A stretch of 64,000 nt of DNA from JADKBO01 sp965230345 (GTDB taxonomy: Bacteria; Bacteroidota; Bacteroidia; Chitinophagales; Saprospiraceae), in assembly GCA_965230345.1 (NCBI GenBank), contig CBDDKR010000001.1, forward strand, positions 1,076,039 through 1,140,038, in the 5' to 3' direction. Of this stretch, positions 1-9,434 are shown piece by piece. Within the stretch, counting starts at the first letter, position 1. Each line of letters starts with the position of its first letter. Made by a program: the position numbers and the translations under genes. Under the pieces are notes generated by a model. The model saw only the letters and a list, made by a program, of their open reading frames with translations, made no database searches and was not told where the DNA came from.

Positions 1-1704
1 AATAAATACAATATTGAGATTGTTGAACGAGAGATTACTCCCGAGGAACGTCAAGCTCAACAACTTTCAGAAAGCCTATATATACTAAATCAATTTGCAG
101 CTTCGTATTTCGATCAACAACTCTTTTCTACAATAGAAGGGAAATCCATAGGTTTGAGTTATTTCAAGGAGAGGGGCTATATTGAAAAGACCATTAAAAA
201 GTGGAATTTAGGCTATAGTAATCAACATTATGACGATTTCACCAAACAGGCTACCTTAAAGAGTTATAATCCGGAAATACTGAAAAAATCTGGATTGACG
301 ACAAGGTCAAATAAGGATTTTTTCAATGCCCGAGTCATGTTTGCCATTCATAATTTGAGTGGAAAAATTATTGCTTTTGCTGGTCGTACGCTTTCAAAGG
401 AAAAATCTCAACCAAAATACATCAATAGTCCAGAGACGGATATCTATGAGAAAAGGAAAATTCTTTACGGTATTTATCATGCCAAAACACCAATACGTAG
501 AGAAGATGAATGCCTTTTGGTCGAGGGATATACAGATGTAATTACACTTTCTCAAGGCGGAATTGAAAATGTTGTTGCTTCTTCAGGTACTGCGTTGACG
601 GCTAGTCAGATTAAACTAATTAGGCGCTTTACAAATAATGTCAAAGTCATATATGATGGCGATAGAGCCGGAATAATGGCCGCATTGAGAGGGCTGGATT
701 TAATCCTTGAACAAGACATGAGTGTGAGACTCGTGTTATTGCCAGATGGTGAAGATCCAGATTCATATTTAAAAAGTGTTGGTACGGATGTTTTTAAAGA
801 GTACTTAGAAGACAATGCGAAGGATTTCATTCTTTTCAAAACAGATCTTCTTCTGGAGGAAGCAGGAAATGATCCAATCAAAAAAAGTAGAGTAATTGGT
901 GATATCGTCGGTAGTATAGCCAAGGTACCTAATGCCATCAGTAGATCTAATTATACCAAGGTTTGCTGTGAATTATTGGATGTCGATGAGGAATTATTGG
1001 TTGCTGAGGTAAAGAAAGCTGTCGACAGAATAAAAGAGGAAAAATACAAAGAGTATCAACGCAATCAAAGAAGTATTGATCAGCAAAACTTTGAAGATGC
1101 AACCATTGTATCTGACATTCCTGCTGATGAGCAAAATACTGGAGTGTCTAAAGTAGTCGTTGATCGAATATCCTTTAAAGATGAACATCAAGAAAAAGAT
1201 CTGGTTCGAATTCTAATTACTGGTGGGGATTCCTTTTACGATGAAGAGAATAAAATCACCATAGCTGAATATTTGGTGCATAATCTAGAGGAATCATTGG
1301 ATGAATTTGATAATCCTTTATACCAGAGTATATTTAACATTGCCATTGATGCATTAAAAAACGAAATAAAAGTCGACAGTAGATTGTTTACAAATCATAA
1401 TGATCCAGATGTACAAAAGATTGCGATTGATGTGAGTAGTTTCCCCTACTCTTTGTCCGATTGGGAATCTAAAGGTGTGTACTTACAGACTCAACCTGTC
1501 CCGGAGAAAAACTTTGTACGAGACAGTCTACAGGCCATTCTAAGATTTCGATTACGTAAATCTGTGAAGCTACTTAATCAGGTCAAAAGTGAATTGTCGA
1601 ATTCAGAACTTTCAGACGAAGACAAAATATTAAATATCAAAATATATCAGCAATTGCTGAAAGATAAGAATGAGATTATGAGTGCACTAGATCAAGTAAT
1701 GTAA
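1..1704 (+). CDS. dnaG: DNA primase DnaG, 5' end missing
   Basis: DnaG synthesises the RNA primers for chromosome replication. The frame is open from base 1, so the gene enters from outside the window and lacks its N-terminal zinc-binding domain; 567 residues are visible. The catalytic core is clear: the GLSYFKERGY segment, then the TOPRIM domain with LLVEGYTDV, the ASSGTALT turn, VIYDGDRAG and the LLPDGEDPDSY motif that binds metal. The last 200 or so residues are poorly conserved and fit the helicase-interaction region. An internal TTG at 154 could be taken for a start, but the upstream codons (ESLYILNQFAASYF) are typical DnaG core, so it is not the start. The frame ends in TAA about 70 bases before the next gene on the same strand. 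Confidence 0.95.
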   Translation, partial: NKYNIEIVEREITPEERQAQQLSESLYILNQFAASYFDQQLFSTIEGKSIGLSYFKERGYIEKTIKKWNLGYSNQHYDDFTKQATLKSYNPEILKKSGLTTRSNKDFFNARVMFAIHNLSGKIIAFAGRTLSKEKSQPKYINSPETDIYEKRKILYGIYHAKTPIRREDECLLVEGYTDVITLSQGGIENVVASSGTALTASQIKLIRRFTNNVKVIYDGDRAGIMAALRGLDLILEQDMSVRLVLLPDGEDPDSYLKSVGTDVFKEYLEDNAKDFILFKTDLLLEEAGNDPIKKSRVIGDIVGSIAKVPNAISRSNYTKVCCELLDVDEELLVAEVKKAVDRIKEEKYKEYQRNQRSIDQQNFEDATIVSDIPADEQNTGVSKVVVDRISFKDEHQEKDLVRILITGGDSFYDEENKITIAEYLVHNLEESLDEFDNPLYQSIFNIAIDALKNEIKVDSRLFTNHNDPDVQKIAIDVSSFPYSLSDWESKGVYLQTQPVPEKNFVRDSLQAILRFRLRKSVKLLNQVKSELSNSELSDEDKILNIKIYQQLLKDKNEIMSALDQVM

Positions 1705-1773
1705 TAACAATTGAACCTTTGTTGCTTTTATAATATTTATATCTTAGCTGATCGAAAGTAAAAAACATAATTA

Positions 1774-2562
1774 TTGCTGTATTATAAGAAATATGAACTA
1801 GAGAAGGATTTACCTTGGGTAACATTTGTCCATGGTGCAGGTGGAAGTAGTTCTATATGGTTTAAGCAACTTAGAGATTTTCGTAAAAACTTTAATCTTC
1901 TTTTGGTTGATTTACGTGGACACGGCAAGTCTAAAAAGGGCAATGAAGAGTCACCTAAATATCGATTTTCGAATATAGGTGATGATGTAATTGATGTTTT
2001 GAATCACTTAAATATTGCCAAGTCTCATTTCGTTGGAATATCTTTAGGAACCATAATTATTCGAGAATTAACAGAAAGATATCCTAATCGTATCAGTAGT
2101 ATGATCATGGGTGGTGCGGTGATGAAGATTAATATTCGTGGTCAGATTCTTATGAATGTGGGAAATTGGTTCAAAACCGTAATTCCTTATTTGTATTTGT
2201 ATAAGCTTTTTGCTTTTGTGATCATGCCACGGAAATCACATCAAGAATCGAGAAATGTTTTTATTAATGAAGCAAAAAAACTGTACCAAAAAGAGTTTAA
2301 AAGGTGGTTTGCATTAGTGGCTCAGATCAATCCATTATTGCGTTTGTTCAGGTTTAAAGATTCGGGAATTCCAACTTTATATATAATGGGAGAGGAAGAT
2401 CATATGTTTTTACCAAGTGTTTCCAAACTTGTAGAAAATCACCATTCCTCAGAGTTGTTTGTCATACCAAATTGTGGTCATGTTGTCAATATTGAAAAAC
2501 CTGAAGAATTCAACAGATCTGCCATATCCTTTTTAAGTCGCTTTACCAATCCATTGCATTAA
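1774..2562 (+). CDS. alpha/beta hydrolase
   Basis: A 262-residue alpha/beta-hydrolase-fold protein. The oxyanion segment FVHGAGGSS lies near residue 20, the nucleophile elbow GISLG puts Ser at residue 90, an acidic residue sits in the GEEDH strand, and the likely catalytic His is in NCGHVVNIEKPEEF near the C-terminus, so the triad looks complete. There is no signal peptide, so it is probably cytoplasmic. The substrate cannot be deduced. The start is TTG at 1774: an in-frame stop lies at 1768-1770 and no in-frame ATG occurs before the conserved N-terminal strand. It follows dnaG on the same strand after about 70 bases and faces the convergent tonB-like gene. Confidence 0.85.
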   Translation: MLYYKKYELEKDLPWVTFVHGAGGSSSIWFKQLRDFRKNFNLLLVDLRGHGKSKKGNEESPKYRFSNIGDDVIDVLNHLNIAKSHFVGISLGTIIIRELTERYPNRISSMIMGGAVMKINIRGQILMNVGNWFKTVIPYLYLYKLFAFVIMPRKSHQESRNVFINEAKKLYQKEFKRWFALVAQINPLLRLFRFKDSGIPTLYIMGEEDHMFLPSVSKLVENHHSSELFVIPNCGHVVNIEKPEEFNRSAISFLSRFTNPLH

Positions 2563-2598
2563 GTTAATCCAATATTGGTGAAGGTATTGGGTTTTGAA

Positions 2599-3375
2599 TT
2601 ACTTTAGTTTAAAATCAATGGTAATTACTCCACATTGTTTTTCTACATTGCCTTCTGAGAAAACATACTTTAGAGCAGCTTTTTTAGCCAGTTTAACCAA
2701 ATAAGAATCACTGGTCGTACTGCCTTTTTGAGTATAACGAGCATCGATGACCTTACCTGATTTGTTAATACAAATCTCGACAGCTACCTTACCCGTTTTT
2801 TGAGAATTTTCATGAATGGTCGGTTCATATTTGACACTTCTACCTTTGAGTCCTTTACCTACTTTAGCCTTACCATTGACGATGTTTGATACATCATCAT
2901 GAGTTTGACTATCGCCTTCCGTTGTTGAATTGGATTCAGAACTTTTACTCTTTTTTAGAAGATCTGAAAATTTTGACTTCGACCCCTCTAATTTTTTTTG
3001 ATTTTTTTCTTCAACACTTATTTCTTCAGTTTTTGTATTATTGGGCTTAGAACTAGCAATTACTTCAGCTTTTTCAACTCTAGTTTTAGTACCTGAATTA
3101 ACTTTCTTATTTGGACTAGATGTTTCTTTTGGAACAGATTTTTGGACAGGCTTACTTGCTGGACTTGTTTCTTTAGTCTTTGTTGAAGCCGAATGATCAG
3201 GTATGTCGTTTTCAAATTCTACCAACACGAAACTTTGATTTGAATCTGGGGTAGGATCAGAATGAAGAACATAAAAAAGACAAAGTAGTGTCAACAATAC
3301 ATGGACAATGGCCGTAATAAGTAAACCTACATTTTTGTTTCTTTCTTCGTGTATATTATTAATGTCCAAATTCAT
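2599..3375 (-). CDS. TonB-family energy transducer
   Basis: A 258-residue TonB-like protein. It has a single N-terminal membrane segment (about residues 16-37), a long low-complexity periplasmic linker rich in Lys, Ser and Thr instead of the usual Pro, and a C-terminal TonB domain (about 195-258) recognisable from GKVAVEICINKSGKVIDA and a final beta strand. It should couple the inner-membrane ExbB/ExbD proton motor to outer-membrane receptors. It is the last gene of a four-gene minus-strand cluster with two exbD genes and exbB directly upstream, which supports the role. About 125 bases separate it from the nearer exbD. The linker composition is unusual but its length is ordinary. Confidence 0.85.
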   Translation of the reverse strand: MNLDINNIHEERNKNVGLLITAIVHVLLTLLCLFYVLHSDPTPDSNQSFVLVEFENDIPDHSASTKTKETSPASKPVQKSVPKETSSPNKKVNSGTKTRVEKAEVIASSKPNNTKTEEISVEEKNQKKLEGSKSKFSDLLKKSKSSESNSTTEGDSQTHDDVSNIVNGKAKVGKGLKGRSVKYEPTIHENSQKTGKVAVEICINKSGKVIDARYTQKGSTTSDSYLVKLAKKAALKYVFSEGNVEKQCGVITIDFKLK

Positions 3376-3501
3376 AGTAAACTCACTTTTTAATCCATAG
3401 AATAATTACAATCTTAACAATTCAAATGATTGCTAAAAGATACAGGGTTTTACGTGAGTTTTGATTACCAGTTCTTGCGAAAACTGACTATTGGTCTAGA
3501 G

Positions 3502-3900
3502 TTATTTAGGGTCGTTCAATGAAGTTTTAATCTCATGTCTATAAGCAATATCAAGGACCCGTACAACATCTTCGTTATTTGCCTTTTTAGCAGGTGTAAT
3601 ACTTAAAACAAGATCTTTACCCTTCGACTTTTTAAGGTCCAGAACTCTCTTTTCTAATTCACCTCTACTAACTTTTGAGCCATTGAATAAAAATGTTCGA
3701 TTGGATTCAATACTAATAGAAGTCGGCGTAGATTTTGACTTGCTGGTAGATTTTTTCTTTCCTGGCAATTGAAGATTAAGTGCATTAGGAACAATCATGG
3801 ATGAAGTCAACATGAAAAATATCAATAACAAGAATATAATATCCGTTAAAGAAGACATATTAAATTCGGCATTAACTCTACTTTTTTTCTTAATCGGCAT
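3502..3900 (-). CDS. exbD: ExbD/TolR biopolymer transport protein (copy 2)
   Basis: A 132-residue ExbD family protein: a short cytoplasmic N-terminus (MPIKKKSRVNAEFNMSS), one membrane helix with the conserved proton-relay Asp in SSLTDIIFLLLIFFML, and a periplasmic domain. ExbD works with ExbB to turn the proton gradient into force on TonB. It lies 4 bases downstream of another exbD with a nearly identical N-terminal 30 residues and a diverged periplasmic part, so the pair arose by tandem duplication. Two exbD genes next to one exbB is a common Bacteroidota arrangement. Confidence 0.92.
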   Translation of the reverse strand: MPIKKKSRVNAEFNMSSLTDIIFLLLIFFMLTSSMIVPNALNLQLPGKKKSTSKSKSTPTSISIESNRTFLFNGSKVSRGELEKRVLDLKKSKGKDLVLSITPAKKANNEDVVRVLDIAYRHEIKTSLNDPK

Positions 3901-3904
3901 GACG

Positions 3905-4300
3905 TTATTCTTTAGGTGAAGTAGCCATTATAGCTCTTAATTTTAATCCAGCAGCAATCTTCATTACTTCATGTATTTTGTCGTATGTAACCCCAGATTC
4001 TGCAATAATTGAGACGGTAGCATTGTCTTTGTTGTCCGAATATCTTACTGCGGTAGCAACGCTTTTTTCCAATTTAGACCAAGTAACGCCTTTACCATTT
4101 ACAGATACAGAACCGTCTTTCTTGATCATAACAGCCAAATCACTTGGTGCTACAGTTTTACTATTAGACTGCGGTAAAGGCATGTTAATTTGTACCATGG
4201 ATGAAGTCAACATAAAGAATATCAATAAAAGGAAGATGATATCCGTCAGTGACGACATATTGAATTCAGCATTAACTTTATTTCTTCTTGATACTCCCAA
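3905..4300 (-). CDS. exbD: ExbD/TolR biopolymer transport protein (copy 1)
   Basis: A 131-residue ExbD paralog. The N-terminal part shares NAEFNMSSLTDIIFLLLIFF with the downstream copy, including the membrane-embedded Asp, while the periplasmic half (from about residue 45) is clearly different. It probably forms a mixed ExbD1/ExbD2 unit inside the ExbB pentamer. It is preceded by exbB (26-base gap) and followed at 4 bases by the second exbD, so the genes are very likely co-transcribed and perhaps translationally coupled. Confidence 0.92.
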   Translation of the reverse strand: MGVSRRNKVNAEFNMSSLTDIIFLLLIFFMLTSSMVQINMPLPQSNSKTVAPSDLAVMIKKDGSVSVNGKGVTWSKLEKSVATAVRYSDNKDNATVSIIAESGVTYDKIHEVMKIAAGLKLRAIMATSPKE

Positions 4301-4326
4301 AATATATATTTAAAATATATTAATAA

Positions 4327-5013
4327 TTAATTACCAGGCTCTTGTAAAAGATCCATGAACTCTACAGTTGATCTTTCCATTTCAAAAATCACCTTTTCAA
4401 CCTTAGCAACCAATAAATTGTAACCAACAAAAGCGAAAATTCCAATTAAAAGTCCAAAAGCAGTTGTTATTAAGGCTTGATAAATACCACCAGCCAATAC
4501 ATCTGGAGTAACATTATTCTCAGATGACATCTTGTAAAAAGCCAAGATCATTCCTGTTACTGTTCCCAAGAACCCAATCATTGGAGCTGCACCGGAAATA
4601 GAGGCAAGAGTAGATAAATTTTTCTCTAATTTAAAAACCTCTAGATTACCTACATTCTCAATAGATGCTTCAATATCCTTCAAAGGTCTTCCAATTCTAT
4701 TTAATCCCTTTTCCACCATACGTGCTACTGGAGTACTATTGTTAGCACAAATGCCTTTAGCACCGTTAATATTTCCTGCTGCAACCGCAGCTCTTATATT
4801 AGATATGAAGTTGTTGTCGATTTTCCCAGCCTGCCCTATTGTAAGCCATCTTTCAATAAAAATAAATACGGCAGCAATGCTTAATAGCAATAAAATAGTA
4901 AAAATGACAATCGCAATAGGACCTCCTGAAGTGATCAGATCTATTAAATTCTGTGATTCTTCAGTTGCTTCTTCTCCAGCTTTTTGAAACCAAACAATTC
5001 CTAATTTAAACAT
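4327..5013 (-). CDS. exbB: MotA/TolQ/ExbB proton channel
   Basis: A 228-residue MotA/TolQ/ExbB-family inner-membrane protein. It has an N-terminal helix near residues 33-54 followed by IERW, a large cytoplasmic loop, and two further helices near the C-terminus that contain the conserved GFLGTVTGMI and ALITTAFGLLIGIFAF segments. It forms the pentameric proton channel that powers TonB. It is the first gene of the minus-strand exbB-exbD-exbD-tonB cluster. About 175 bases of AT-rich DNA separate it from the next minus-strand gene, enough for its own promoter. Confidence 0.93.
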   Translation of the reverse strand: MFKLGIVWFQKAGEEATEESQNLIDLITSGGPIAIVIFTILLLLSIAAVFIFIERWLTIGQAGKIDNNFISNIRAAVAAGNINGAKGICANNSTPVARMVEKGLNRIGRPLKDIEASIENVGNLEVFKLEKNLSTLASISGAAPMIGFLGTVTGMILAFYKMSSENNVTPDVLAGGIYQALITTAFGLLIGIFAFVGYNLLVAKVEKVIFEMERSTVEFMDLLQEPGN

Positions 5014-5190
5014 CTTTTGTCTTTATTTATTTTTAAGTGAATAATATTTTTTATGAACGTGGACCATGCCACATATAGTACATAACAAAGACAAAAATAG
5101 AAAAATATATAAATTATATTAAGAAAAACCTTAATTTGTTTGAATATCTAAAAGGTGTCAACTTCATTGTGGTATTGTAAAGTTCCTCCT

Positions 5191-6642
5191 TTACAAATCA
5201 TTGAACAGCTTTTTGGCTCTTCTTCCCCAATTTTCTTCCATTTCGGTTGCGATTAAAGTATGACCGATTTGCTCATCTTTATTAAATTTATAAAGAATGG
5301 TTTCCCAGGCTGGGTTACTTCGTTCGCCGTAACAAGTAGAATGTAGAAGTTCAAAATTATTGGCTTGAAAAGCATCATAAAATAAGAATCGTACATCGGT
5401 TTGTAAAGTCTCTTCGAGATGATTATAATACCAAATTTCGTAAGGAGGTGCCGTTGGTTCATCTGTTACTGTAATGACTTTGTTGGGTTTACCATACCTC
5501 AAGTAAATATAACCTCTATCCGTTTCGAACCCATCACCAACCGTACTGTAAAATTGCTTATCAATGCTTTCAACCACATTCATAAAAGAGTCATGTCCCT
5601 CCTTGGCAAGGTCTTTATGTTTGTCCTGCCAAAATTGTAATAACGCATATTGTTGTGCCTCTCGTGATCCTTTTTTTATTATGTAATTGAGTGTTTTACG
5701 TTTGATCGATGGAGCAATGGCAACAATAGCTCGAAGTGATCTGGATACTGATGTCGAATCCATCTGTGCTACAAATGATTCTTTAATAAATGGTGTATAG
5801 TCTTCAATACTTAATACATCCATTAATGAATGATTAACCATCAAACTTAGTTTTTCAGTATAAATCTCTTGTTTTTTGCTCGTGATTATGGATGTTGTTA
5901 AGGTATATTTACCACTAGATAACCTCTTGACATCAACTGGAACTAACATAGGAATGACCTCTGTGTCACCAGAAATCCTTTTGTATATTATTACAGGTTC
6001 TGAAGTAGAAATCAATTCGTCGGTATCTTTTTGAAGCATTATTTTATAGACCAAATTCTGATTAGGTAACAAATCTTTGTAGATCTCTTGGTATACCGTA
6101 ATTTGATCACAATGATCATCAATAAGCAATCCGGGCAGTGGTTCCATATACAACCCACTTCGGACAAGTGAAGATTTCTTTTTTGATTTTTTCACACTCT
6201 TCAAAACTAATGCTTGACTCATCTTTAAGTCAACCACTTGTCCTACATCAAGTTTACTCTTGTACTTAAATATATTCTCATTCTTTTTATTGTCTGTTAT
6301 TTCTATACTTAAATCATAATTTCCTGAAGGAATAAAGAACCTTCTTAGGTCAAGCATATCAACAATGCCTTCTTTTGATTGTGCTTTCAAATTGTATTTT
6401 TCAAAGGCCTTTACTTCCCCATTTTGCTCTAATATGATTTGAACCATTACACTGGATCGCCATACGTCTCTTTTGTCTTGTATAAAGGTGCAGGTATTGC
6501 CGTCAACTCTTAAAACGACATCTATATATGGTTGCTCTTCCAATGAAAACTGAATAACATCAATGCCAACATTTATGGCTTTAAGGGCCAAGGAATTCAG
6601 ACTAAAGAAGCTTAATAGAAAAAACGATAGTATTGCTCTCAT
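5191..6642 (-). CDS. GWxTD domain-containing secreted protein
   Basis: A 483-residue protein with an N-terminal signal peptide (AILSFFLLSFFSLNSLALKA). The C-terminal third matches the GWxTD domain found mainly in Bacteroidota: FETDRGYIYLRYGKPN followed by PPYEIWYYNH and the VRFLFYD strand. The GWxTD signature itself is degenerate here. The function of the domain is not known; many family members sit next to surface or regulatory genes. The rest of the protein looks like a series of beta-rich extracytoplasmic domains. It is upstream of the exbB cluster on the same strand but separated by about 175 bases, so co-transcription is uncertain. Confidence 0.8.
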   Translation of the reverse strand: MRAILSFFLLSFFSLNSLALKAINVGIDVIQFSLEEQPYIDVVLRVDGNTCTFIQDKRDVWRSSVMVQIILEQNGEVKAFEKYNLKAQSKEGIVDMLDLRRFFIPSGNYDLSIEITDNKKNENIFKYKSKLDVGQVVDLKMSQALVLKSVKKSKKKSSLVRSGLYMEPLPGLLIDDHCDQITVYQEIYKDLLPNQNLVYKIMLQKDTDELISTSEPVIIYKRISGDTEVIPMLVPVDVKRLSSGKYTLTTSIITSKKQEIYTEKLSLMVNHSLMDVLSIEDYTPFIKESFVAQMDSTSVSRSLRAIVAIAPSIKRKTLNYIIKKGSREAQQYALLQFWQDKHKDLAKEGHDSFMNVVESIDKQFYSTVGDGFETDRGYIYLRYGKPNKVITVTDEPTAPPYEIWYYNHLEETLQTDVRFLFYDAFQANNFELLHSTCYGERSNPAWETILYKFNKDEQIGHTLIATEMEENWGRRAKKLFNDL

Positions 6643-6803
6643 AATAGATTCTTTTGAGTGTAAATAAATCTTTGTCTTAATTTGTCAGTTTTATTATTAA
6701 AAATTTTGAAAATAAGATAACATTATTTCAAGGGAAAATCCATTAAATCCTTCTATTCTTGAATTAAATGTCCAGATAATCACATCTTCATGGACAATAG
6801 TAC

Positions 6804-6811
6804 TAATTTTG
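6804..6811 (+). promoter_or_regulatory. candidate -7 box upstream of the helicase
   Basis: TAATTTTG fits the Bacteroidota -7 consensus TAnnTTTG, 24 bases before the helicase ATG. No good TTG -33 element is visible at the usual distance, so this is tentative. Confidence 0.4.
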
Positions 6812-6835
6812 CATGGCTATAAGACCATAGATTAG

Positions 6836-8074
6836 ATGAAATTTGATAAATATTCCATTGCGCCTGCAATAAAAAAAAGGATTGAGGAATTGGGGTTTAA
6901 GAAACCTACGGATATACAATACAAAACTATTCCAAATATTCTTAAAGGTGAAGATGTTTTAGCTATTGCGCAAACAGGTACAGGAAAGACAGCTGCTTAT
7001 GTCATACCTGTTATACACAAAATTGACTTACAAAAGATGAACAGTCGGGTCAAGGGAATAAAATGTCTAGTAATGGTTCCAACACGAGAGTTGGCAATTC
7101 AGATCAAAAATGTATTTAATGACTTAGGTAAATACTTGAAGGTAAATGCGGTTGCTGTCTATGGTGGTGTAGAGCAAGACCCTCAGATTAAATCGTTAAA
7201 TGATAAAGCAGATATTCTAGTGGCAACTCCTGGCCGAATGTTTGATTTGATAAATCAAGGATACATTAATATTTCACGAATCAGAACTCTGGTTGTTGAT
7301 GAAGCTGACCTTATGTTGCAAAAGGGGTTTTATAAGGATATAAAAGACGTTCAGCGCCATATTCCGAAAAATAGACAAACTTTATTTTTTTCTGCTACCA
7401 TTGATCACAACATTAAAAAATTGGCCTATTCTCTGGTTGTGAATGCCATTAGAATACAATTAAGTCCTAAAGATCCGATCTCGAAAAATGTAACTCATTA
7501 CAAAATGAGGGTTCTTCAAGATGATAAAAGATTTTTCCTTGAAGAGTTGATTAAAGAAAATAAGGAATCCAAGATATTAGTATTTGTACGTACCAAAGTT
7601 CGATCAGAACGTGTAAGTAAGGCAATGGATCGTGTCGGGATAAAAAATCTAGTGCTCAATGGTGATGTGGCTCAATATGATAGATTAAAAGTGCTTAAGC
7701 AGTTTAAGTCTAGTCAAGATCATATTTTAATAGCTACGGATGTAAGTGCTCGAGGAATAGATATTCCTGATGTGAAAATTGTAGTTAATTATGATATTCC
7801 TACTGAAGCAGAAACTTATGTTCATCGTATTGGTAGAACGGGTCGAGGACGAAATTCGGGTTTGGCTTATACTTTTTATACTCCTGATGATCGTGATATG
7901 TTGTATCAAATAGAAGAATACATCACTAAAGAAATTACTGAAATAAATATTTCTAAGGGGCTATACAAGGATGTAGTAGGATTTACAGAAGATCAACCAC
8001 TTACCATGGATTCCCTTCAGAATATGGTTTCTGAGATAGAAAAATCCAAGAAGAAGAAGCGGAAAAAAAGGTAA
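6836..8074 (+). CDS. DEAD-box RNA helicase
   Basis: A 412-residue ATP-dependent RNA helicase with all core motifs in order: the Q motif (FKKPTDIQ), Walker A AQTGTGKT at 45-52, PTRELAIQ, a GG pair, TPGR, the VDEADLML DEAD box, FFSAT, ARGIDIP and HRIGRTGR. The C-terminal extension is short and ends in a Lys/Arg-rich tail (KSKKKKRKKR), probably for RNA binding. It resembles the RhlE/DeaD group in ribosome assembly or mRNA turnover, but the exact subfamily cannot be fixed by eye. It ends directly against the convergent YihY-family gene, with stop codons adjacent. Confidence 0.95.
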   Translation: MKFDKYSIAPAIKKRIEELGFKKPTDIQYKTIPNILKGEDVLAIAQTGTGKTAAYVIPVIHKIDLQKMNSRVKGIKCLVMVPTRELAIQIKNVFNDLGKYLKVNAVAVYGGVEQDPQIKSLNDKADILVATPGRMFDLINQGYINISRIRTLVVDEADLMLQKGFYKDIKDVQRHIPKNRQTLFFSATIDHNIKKLAYSLVVNAIRIQLSPKDPISKNVTHYKMRVLQDDKRFFLEELIKENKESKILVFVRTKVRSERVSKAMDRVGIKNLVLNGDVAQYDRLKVLKQFKSSQDHILIATDVSARGIDIPDVKIVVNYDIPTEAETYVHRIGRTGRGRNSGLAYTFYTPDDRDMLYQIEEYITKEITEINISKGLYKDVVGFTEDQPLTMDSLQNMVSEIEKSKKKKRKKR

Positions 8075-9022
8075 TCAATCCTCTTCTACTTTTAAATCAT
8101 CCAATGGTTGATTCATCGCAATACTTGCATTGAGTTCAAAGCCTGCTAGAATGATAAATGCATTAATTTGAAGCCATATCATTATGACAATTAGTGCACC
8201 AAAAGGCCCGTACAATTGGTCATATCTTCCAAACTCGTTTACGATGTATGAAAAAACGATAGATGTAATCAAAGAAAAGATTGTAACCATCACACTTCCA
8301 GGGTTGATAATTGGGATTCGACGTTTTAATTTGGGAGCGTATCTGTATATTACTGTTACACCAATGTATATCATTAAGAATGTTACGACCCATTTCCCGA
8401 AAATGACAGAGTATTGAGCAATTTTAGGGATTTTATCTGCAAGATTAAGAAAACTAAAAAACGAATTTCCAGCAACCACTAGAATTAGAGCTGCGACAAA
8501 AAGTACACCAATAGAAACGGTCAGGAATAGAGCAATTAAGCGTTCTCTGATTATAGACCTTCTCTTAAAATGCGTTTTGTCCCTCTTATTGAATGCGGTC
8601 ATTAGTGACAACATCCCATTGGAAGAGAAAATTATAGCTAAAACAAAACCAATCGATAATAAGCCTTGATTTCGCCTTCCAGTAATTATTCCAACAATCT
8701 CACTTAGAAAAGAATGAGCTTCTCTGGGCATGACTTCCTCCAGTGAATCTAGCATCAATTGTGAATAATTGACGGCAAAAGGAAGATATGGCAATAGCGT
8801 TAGTAAAAATATCAATGCAGGAAAAATGGCCAACATCAAGTTGAACGCAATAGAATTGGCCCGAGTCATCAGACGATCCTTGGTATAGGCTTCATATAAG
8901 AAGCGCACTATGGTATAGATAGGTACTCCCCCAAAACCAGGAATCGCATACCGCTTTGACCATCGTAATAAATCTAATGATAGAGGATGCTTAATGAGAC
9001 GTCTAGACCAACTTTTACTCAA
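8075..9022 (-). CDS. YihY/BrkB-family inner-membrane protein
   Basis: A 315-residue polytopic membrane protein of the YihY/virulence factor BrkB family. About six hydrophobic helices are visible. The family segment RANSIAFNLMLAIFPALIFLL follows the first 60 residues, and the C-terminal half contains GPFGALIVIMIWLQINAFIILAGFELN. The biochemical role of the family is not established; the name RNase BN was a misassignment. Its start overlaps the end of the upstream thioesterase gene by 8 bases, which suggests translational coupling. Confidence 0.88.
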   Translation of the reverse strand: MSKSWSRRLIKHPLSLDLLRWSKRYAIPGFGGVPIYTIVRFLYEAYTKDRLMTRANSIAFNLMLAIFPALIFLLTLLPYLPFAVNYSQLMLDSLEEVMPREAHSFLSEIVGIITGRRNQGLLSIGFVLAIIFSSNGMLSLMTAFNKRDKTHFKRRSIIRERLIALFLTVSIGVLFVAALILVVAGNSFFSFLNLADKIPKIAQYSVIFGKWVVTFLMIYIGVTVIYRYAPKLKRRIPIINPGSVMVTIFSLITSIVFSYIVNEFGRYDQLYGPFGALIVIMIWLQINAFIILAGFELNASIAMNQPLDDLKVEED

Positions 9023-9425
9023 AATATGAAATTATTTTTTCATTAATGAATGTAGGACAAGAAACCCTTTTGTTGCTCTTTTTATCAACAAAAAATAAGA
9101 TGACCCTTCCTCTATGAACAACGTCTAAATCCTCATTCAGGATTTCATGCTCAAATTCGATCAACTTAGTAGGCACGGATTTCAGAATGGTTCTAATAGT
9201 GATTTGTTCGTCGTAATAAATGGGACTCTTGTATCTGCTTTCAACATGAATAACTGGCATCATTATACCCAATTCATCTTCCATATGCTTATACTGTATA
9301 CCTATGGAACGCAAGGCTTCAGTACGACCTATTTCATACAAAAAGGGGTAATTGCCATAATACAAATACCCCATTTTGTCGGTTTCACCGTATCTTATTC
9401 GCTTCTTAAATTCATGTATAAACAT
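9015..9425 (-). CDS. acyl-CoA thioesterase, 4HBT/YbgC type
   Basis: A 136-residue single hot-dog-fold protein. The N-terminal motif RYGETDKMGYLYYGNYPFLYE is the 4-hydroxybenzoyl-CoA thioesterase signature, with the catalytic Asp of the ETDKMG segment present, followed by the long helix and the five-strand sheet. It probably hydrolyses acyl-CoA thioesters in the cytoplasm; the chain specificity cannot be read. It lies 9 bases downstream of the DoxX-family gene and overlaps the YihY gene, so these three minus-strand genes probably form an operon. Confidence 0.88.
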   Translation of the reverse strand: MFIHEFKKRIRYGETDKMGYLYYGNYPFLYEIGRTEALRSIGIQYKHMEDELGIMMPVIHVESRYKSPIYYDEQITIRTILKSVPTKLIEFEHEILNEDLDVVHRGRVILFFVDKKSNKRVSCPTFINEKIISYFE

Positions 9426-9434
9426 GAAGCGAAA

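Noticed and set aside
154..165. TTG at 154 as the start of dnaG
   Set aside because: The frame is open to base 1 and the upstream codons are conserved DnaG core.
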